Assembly: GCA_026225435.1 (NCBI GenBank) | Contig: JAMFST010000274.1 | Location: 1 to 10,199 of the forward strand | DNA from: Labilithrix luteola | GTDB lineage: Bacteria; Myxococcota_A; Polyangia; Polyangiales; Polyangiaceae | Length of the DNA: 10,199 nucleotides | Direction: 5' to 3' | Shown here: positions 6,850-10,199 of the stretch, one piece after another | Layout: each line of letters opens with the position of its first letter | How positions within the stretch are numbered: position 1 is the stretch's first letter | The notes under the pieces: generated by a model | What the model was told of the DNA's origin: nothing | Databases searched by the model: none | What the model saw: only the letters and a program-made list of their open reading frames with translations | Made by a program: the position numbers and the translations under genes

Positions 6850-7398
6850 TCAGTTGAACGAACGGGGTCCCGAGAGCCCGAGGCCGTCGAGCGTGGCCTT
6901 CACCTCGACGGCGAGCTCGAACTCGGGGCGCGCCTCGAGGAAGGCCTCGAGGTAGCGACGCGCAGCCGCGTTGTCCCCGCGCGCGAGGTACGCCTGGCCG
7001 AGGGCGTAGAGCACATCGGCGTCGGCCGGCGCCTGCTCGAGCGCGTCGGTGCCGACCTTGATGGCGTCACGCAGGTCCCCCAGGGTGCGCAGCACGTGGA
7101 TCAGCGCCACCTTGGCGCCGAGGTGCTGCGGAGCGAAGCGCAGCGCCGCGCGGTAGGCATCGCGAGCCGCCTCCAGCTCGCCCGTCTCGTACAAAGTGAC
7201 GCCCAGGAAGTAGAAGGCGTACGGGTTCTTCGGATCGCGGCGGATGACGTCGCGCAGCTCCACCAGCGCGTCGTGGAAGCGCTCCTCGTGCAGAAGCTCG
7301 GTCGCCTCCTCGACGGCGTCCCACGCGGCCTTGTCCGCCGCCTCGTCCGCGGGAGAAGAAGAACCCGGCACACCCGGCGGTCGTTCGAAGCTCGGCAT
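6850..7398 (-). CDS. Four-TPR tetratricopeptide repeat protein (182 aa)
   Basis: After a short Pro/Ser-rich N-terminus (1-20) the protein is almost entirely four back-to-back 34-residue TPR units at about 25-58, 59-92, 93-126 and 127-160. They show the expected small and aromatic positions (for example AFYFLGVTLYETGELEAARDAY and VLYALGQAYLARGDNAAARRYL), followed by a short capping helix. TPR stacks bind peptides or other proteins as scaffolds; no enzyme domain, signal peptide or membrane segment is present, so it is probably a cytoplasmic adaptor. The ATG at 7398 follows a purine-rich AAGAAGAG at suitable spacing. The gene diverges from the exported barrel-like protein across 41 bp, which hints at shared regulation, but the partner is unknown. 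Confidence 0.85.
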   Translation of the reverse strand: MPSFERPPGVPGSSSPADEAADKAAWDAVEEATELLHEERFHDALVELRDVIRRDPKNPYAFYFLGVTLYETGELEAARDAYRAALRFAPQHLGAKVALIHVLRTLGDLRDAIKVGTDALEQAPADADVLYALGQAYLARGDNAAARRYLEAFLEARPEFELAVEVKATLDGLGLSGPRSFN

Positions 7399-7439
7399 CC
7401 GCTCTTCTTACACGAGGATCGTCATGCTATCGAGGCGCC
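7399..7439. promoter_or_regulatory. Short divergent intergenic region
   Basis: Only 41 bp separate two divergent starts (ATG at 7398 on minus, GTG at 7440 on plus). Two full promoters with untranslated leaders do not fit side by side, so the promoters must overlap each other or extend into the opposite coding regions. A GAGG at 7432-7435 lies only 4 nt before the GTG, closer than usual. No clear -35/-10 pair was found. Confidence 0.3.
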
Positions 7440-8057
7440 GTGCGAAGAGCTCCGAACAGGCTTCTGTCGACGGCTGCCGCTCTCGGTCTAGGCATCGCGC
7501 TCTTCGGTGGCGAGCGCGTCGCGCGGGCCGAGGTCAGCTCCTGGCTCTCCGCCGACGGCGGCTACAGCTTCCAGCGCAACGCCGTCCGCGACTACAACGA
7601 CAAGGCGGCCGCGATGTCGTTCGCGGTCGGCGTCGGGTCCACGCCGGACGCGTCCTTCGTGGTCGGCGGCATCTTCCGCTCCACCACCTACTTCAACCTC
7701 GGTACCGACCTCTCCGTCGGCCCGCGCTTCGCCAGCGGCGGCTTCGCTCGCGGTGACTGGGGTGCAGCGCTCGACGTCGGCGTCACCGGCCGTTACTGGC
7801 GCGGCGGCGACTACGGAAAGTACCCGGTCAACGCCACGCTCTGGGGCGGCACCCCCTGGGGCTTCGAGCTCGGCGTCGGGACGGATCTCCTCAGCCTCAC
7901 CGGCGCCCCCATGGCCCGCGGCTTCACCGCCCTCGTCGGCATCGATCTTCTTCGGCTCACCGTCATGCGCCGCGGCTCGACGGAGAAGTCCTGGGCCAAC
8001 CCGGCGCCAGCGACCGCTCCGGATCCGGCTTCACTGCACACACCCGACGTCGAGTAG
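7440..8057 (+). CDS. Exported protein, probable small outer-membrane beta-barrel (205 aa)
   Basis: The N-terminus is a classical Sec signal peptide (RRAPNR, hydrophobic core, predicted cleavage after ARA at residue 30). The mature ~175 residues are glycine- and aromatic-rich with alternating patterns (WLSADGGYSFQRN, FVVGGIFRSTTYFNLG, WGAALDVGVTGRYWRGGDYG, WGFELGVGTDLLSLTG), as in outer-membrane beta-barrel or porin-like proteins of about eight strands. No lipobox and no enzyme motif. The tail (residues ~185-205) is Pro/Ala-rich and does not end in the aromatic residue typical of many barrel proteins, which weakens the barrel call slightly. Start is GTG at 7440, chosen because it opens the signal peptide. 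The gene ends 6 bp from the stop of the MCE gene on the other strand. Confidence 0.7.
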   Translation: MRRAPNRLLSTAAALGLGIALFGGERVARAEVSSWLSADGGYSFQRNAVRDYNDKAAAMSFAVGVGSTPDASFVVGGIFRSTTYFNLGTDLSVGPRFASGGFARGDWGAALDVGVTGRYWRGGDYGKYPVNATLWGGTPWGFELGVGTDLLSLTGAPMARGFTALVGIDLLRLTVMRRGSTEKSWANPAPATAPDPASLHTPDVE

Positions 8058-8070
8058 CCCGTCTTACGGG
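8058..8070. terminator. Small hairpin between convergent stops
   Basis: CCCGT-CTT-ACGGG is a perfect 5-bp inverted repeat that fills the 6-bp gap between the two facing genes and includes the TAA stop of the MCE gene (complement of 8064-8066). Position suggests a shared terminator; the stem is short and lacks a T run. Confidence 0.3.
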
Positions 8071-9164
8071 GACGCCTTCTTCACTTCGACGGTCGGCTTC
8101 TCCTCGTCCGCCTTGATGCTGTAGCGAACCAAGGAGCGGAGCACCTCGTTGCGCTCGACGTTGCCGACCAGCATCTTCACGTCTTCGTAGACGCTGGGAT
8201 CCACGAGCAGCGCTCCGATGGTCCCCTTCCCTGCGCGCACGTTGGCCACGATGGCGCGCAGATCGTCGCTCATGGCGTTGACGTTGCCCATGACGTGCTG
8301 GGAGTTGTCGTCGCCGTAGACGAGGGAGTGCGCCAGGCCGTTGCCCTCGCGGACGGCGGCGAGATCGCGGTGGAGCTCGTGGAGGATGCCGGCGGTGTTC
8401 TCGCTGACCTCGCCATCGTAGAGGAGCGAGTGCGCCAGGCCGGGGCCCGACTTCACCTGGCGGGTGACGTCGTTCGCGTTCGCGAGCGTCGCGTTGAGGA
8501 GCGCCGTCGAGTGATCGAGGTTGCCGATCAGCTGGCTGACCTCGTCTGCCTCGCTCTTGTCGAAGACCAGCCGGTGCATCGCGCCGTCCTTGTGGGCGAC
8601 GCCGTCGAGCAGGTCGTTGAGGCTGTGGACCGTGCCCTGGACGTCCTCGGCGAACTTGGGATCGCTGAAGGCCTTGGTGGCCTGCTCGACGTTCGTGAGG
8701 GCGGCTTGCGCGCTGGCGGTGATGCCGTCGAGGCGAGCGAGGTACTTGCTGAAGTCGGTCGGGTCCTCGCTCTTCACCGGGTCGTTGGACGCCAGCTGCG
8801 GCGCGCCGTTGGTGGTGGAGACCGAGATCTCGATCATCTTGTCGCCGAGGAGCCCCTTGTTGGCGACGCGGGCGATGCAGTCGGTGCGGATGCGCTCGGC
8901 CTCGGAGCGGACCACCGAGAGGGTCACGTAGATGCGCGCGTCGGCGGCGTTGGCGCTGTGGCCCACGTGGGTGACGGTGCCGACGTCGACGCCGCCCATG
9001 CGCACCGGGGCGCCGATCTTCAGGCCGCTCACGTCACCGAAGCTGGTGGTGTAGCTGACCTTGGGGTCCCAGAAGCGACGCGAGTCGCCGATGGCGAAGA
9101 CGATGCCGGTGAGGAGGACCACACCGAAGAGGACGAAGAGACCGACTTTGAGGTTACGCGACAT
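8064..9164 (-). CDS. MCE-domain (MlaD-like) lipid-transport protein
   Basis: Periplasmic, inner-membrane-anchored substrate-binding subunit of an Mla/MCE-type ABC transporter, which carries phospholipids or other lipids across the envelope. Residues 1-6 are cytoplasmic, ~7-25 a single membrane helix (VGLFVLFGVVLLTGIVFAIG), and ~36-115 the MCE domain (YTTSFGDVSGLKIGAPVRMGGVDVGTV ... IARVANKGLLGDKMIEIS). At 366 residues it is twice the length of E. coli MlaD. The extra ~230 residues are helical and contain four degenerate copies of the glycine-hydrophobic signature seen in long MCE proteins: DGAMHRLVFD (193), GPGLAHSLLYD (240), GNGLAHSLVYG (274), GKGTIGALLVDP (312). Long MCE proteins can form tubes from such helices; that is inference here. 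It lies 54 bp downstream of the mlaF-like gene on the same strand and is surely its partner. ATG at 9164, with GAGG 10 nt upstream. Confidence 0.92.
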   Translation of the reverse strand: MSRNLKVGLFVLFGVVLLTGIVFAIGDSRRFWDPKVSYTTSFGDVSGLKIGAPVRMGGVDVGTVTHVGHSANAADARIYVTLSVVRSEAERIRTDCIARVANKGLLGDKMIEISVSTTNGAPQLASNDPVKSEDPTDFSKYLARLDGITASAQAALTNVEQATKAFSDPKFAEDVQGTVHSLNDLLDGVAHKDGAMHRLVFDKSEADEVSQLIGNLDHSTALLNATLANANDVTRQVKSGPGLAHSLLYDGEVSENTAGILHELHRDLAAVREGNGLAHSLVYGDDNSQHVMGNVNAMSDDLRAIVANVRAGKGTIGALLVDPSVYEDVKMLVGNVERNEVLRSLVRYSIKADEEKPTVEVKKASP

Positions 9165-9218
9165 GCAGAAAGACCCTCGCCTGCCGGGTCCGGGCTCGGA
9201 CCCTAATATGATGCGCGC

Positions 9219-10043
9219 TCACGAGCTCGAAAGAAGAGATGCCACGTCTTCGGACTGGGGAGCACGCCCCTCGATGAAGTCGCGCACGTAGGTGTCCGTG
9301 GTGCTGCGGAACTCTTCCTTGGTTCCGATGAGCTGCACCTTGCCCTTGTTGAGCATCACCAGGCGGTCGGACACGGAGAAGGCGGTGCCCATGTCATGGG
9401 TGACGACGACGCTGGTGATTCCGAGCGACTGCTTGATGCCGCTGATGAGGTGGTTGATGCGGCCGGTGTTGATCGGGTCGAGGCCGGTGGTGGGCTCGTC
9501 GTAGAGGAGCACCTCCGGCTGCAACGCGAGGGTGCGGGCGAGGCCGACGCGCTTCTTCATACCGCCGGAGAGGTCGGACGGGTGCATCGCCTGGATGCCG
9601 GGGAGGCCGACCAGGCCGAGCGACTGGGCCACGCGGGCCTCGATCTGCTCGTTGGTCATGGTGTCCCAGAACTGCTCGCGCAGGCCGTAGGCGACGTTCT
9701 CACCGACCGAGAGCGAGTCGAAGAGCGCCGCGCCCTGGAACAGGTAGGCGATGCGGCGGCGCACGTCGGTGAGCTGCGCGTCGCCCATGCTGGTGATCGG
9801 CTCGCCGTCGAAGGTGATGGTGCCGGAATCCACGTGCAGGAGGCCGATGAGCATCTTGAGGAGCACGCTCTTGCCGCTGCCCGAGGCGCCCATGATGGTG
9901 ACCGTCTCGCCGCGGAGGATCTCGAGGTTGAGATCCGCGTAGATGATCTTGGGGCCGAAGTGCTTCTGCACGTGGGAGAAGCGGATGAGCGGCGTGCCCA
10001 TGGCCGCCTGGCTGCTCTTGTGCGCGCGGGACGGAGCTGACAC
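9219..10043 (-). CDS. mlaF: MlaF-like ABC transporter ATPase
   Basis: ATP-hydrolysing subunit of an Mla/MCE-type lipid transporter, acting on the cytoplasmic face of the inner membrane. All ABC motifs are present: Walker A GASGSGKS (52-59), Q-loop Q103, signature LSGGM (158-162), Walker B LLYDEP (D182, E183), D-loop TGLD, H-loop H216 in VVTHD. The LFQGAALFDSLSVGENV segment after the Q-loop is characteristic of the MlaF/Mkl group. The start is GTG at 10043, only 18 bp after the upstream recJ stop, with AGAGGT at the end of recJ as ribosome binding site (spacing ~13 nt). An ATG at 10001 (protein beginning MGTPLIRFSHV, 260 residues) matches the usual family start better and is a real alternative. 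The C-terminal ~15 residues (APQSEDVASLLSSS) extend beyond the ATPase fold. Co-transcribed with the MCE gene; the permease gene is not adjacent. Confidence 0.93.
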   Translation of the reverse strand: MSAPSRAHKSSQAAMGTPLIRFSHVQKHFGPKIIYADLNLEILRGETVTIMGASGSGKSVLLKMLIGLLHVDSGTITFDGEPITSMGDAQLTDVRRRIAYLFQGAALFDSLSVGENVAYGLREQFWDTMTNEQIEARVAQSLGLVGLPGIQAMHPSDLSGGMKKRVGLARTLALQPEVLLYDEPTTGLDPINTGRINHLISGIKQSLGITSVVVTHDMGTAFSVSDRLVMLNKGKVQLIGTKEEFRSTTDTYVRDFIEGRAPQSEDVASLLSSS

Positions 10044-10061
10044 GACGCGGCAGACTACCTC

Positions 10062-10199
10062 TTAATCGGACAGAACCGGAGGCGAACCCTCCGCGGCGAT
10101 GCCGTGAATGCGCAGCTCGACGGCGCCGTTGCCGCGCCAGGTGTCCGGGCGGAGCGCGCCGGTGAAGTCGACGCGGTCACCCACCTTGGGGGCCACGCG
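10062..10199 (-). CDS. recJ: C-terminus of single-strand-specific exonuclease RecJ (partial)
   Basis: The minus-strand frame open from the window edge ends at TAA (complement of 10062-10064) and gives 45 residues, including KVGDRVDFTGALRPDTW, RGNGAVELRIHG and IAAE. The pattern of hydrophobic strand, acidic/aromatic turn, WRGN, then ELRIxxI matches the OB-type C-terminal domain of RecJ (compare the FRGNRSLQL segment of the E. coli protein). RecJ is a 5'-3' single-strand DNA exonuclease in recombination and repair. Only the tail is visible, with no DHH catalytic motifs, so the call depends on this one domain. The stop lies 18 bp before the mlaF-like GTG and the ribosome binding site of that gene overlaps the recJ end, so the two are probably co-transcribed. 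Confidence 0.65.
   Translation of the reverse strand, partial: RVAPKVGDRVDFTGALRPDTWRGNGAVELRIHGIAAEGSPPVLSD

Noticed and set aside
8295..9206. Open frame on the plus strand opposite the MCE gene
   Set aside because: Val/Glu/Asp/Gly-rich low-complexity protein with no domain; antisense shadow of a clear MCE protein.
9396..10040. Open frame on the plus strand opposite the ABC ATPase gene
   Set aside because: Composition artefact; the minus strand has every ABC ATPase motif.

Overview
This is GC-rich DNA (roughly two thirds G+C by eye) with strong third-position GC bias. It looks like a chromosomal segment of a myxobacterium (Myxococcota, probably a Polyangiales-type lineage). The reasons are three Sec/lipobox lipoproteins, one carrying Cys-rich CGSxxDC-type modules; a Hanks-type kinase-like gene; a long Pro/Ala/Asp-rich protein with a short folded C-terminus; and an MlaF/MlaD pair. 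The lineage call is inference from gene style, not from a marker gene. I see no integrase, transposase, CRISPR array or phage gene; the region reads as ordinary chromosome.

Left part (1-3660). A plus-strand gene enters from outside the window. It encodes a mostly disordered acidic/Pro-rich protein with a helical segment and a small conserved C-terminal domain. It converges on a minus-strand gene for a phospholipase D-superfamily lipoprotein with two intact HKD motifs. A 13-bp hairpin that overlaps the stop codon of the first gene is the likely shared terminator. Upstream of the PLD gene, on the same strand, lies a very small lipoprotein gene.

Middle (3700-6140). A 76-residue protein with a CCGGGCEPC motif is encoded just downstream of a tRNA-His(GTG) gene. 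The tRNA has the diagnostic extra G-1, an encoded CCA end and a recognisable sigma70-like promoter. Divergent from it is a single-domain protein-kinase-like gene with VK, HxD, DFG and SPE motifs but no glycine-rich loop. Ten bases later comes a PLP-dependent trans-sulfuration enzyme (cystathionine gamma-synthase/lyase type) that is interrupted by a single-base frameshift as the sequence stands.

Right part (6220-10199). A six-cysteine lipoprotein gene (+) converges on a four-TPR protein gene (-). The TPR gene diverges, across only 41 bp, from a gene for a small exported protein that is probably a beta-barrel (+). The barrel gene converges on a minus-strand cluster transcribed in the order recJ (only its 3' end is in the window), mlaF-like ABC ATPase, mlaD-like MCE protein. 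The last two belong to the family of ABC transporters that move lipids between inner and outer membranes. Their permease (MlaE) is not next to them here.

I do not find a clear undescribed multi-gene system. The points most worth a second look are the frameshifted PLP enzyme, the kinase lacking its nucleotide loop, the exported PLD lipoprotein, the permease-less mlaF-mlaD pair behind recJ, and the small Cys-motif protein behind the tRNA.
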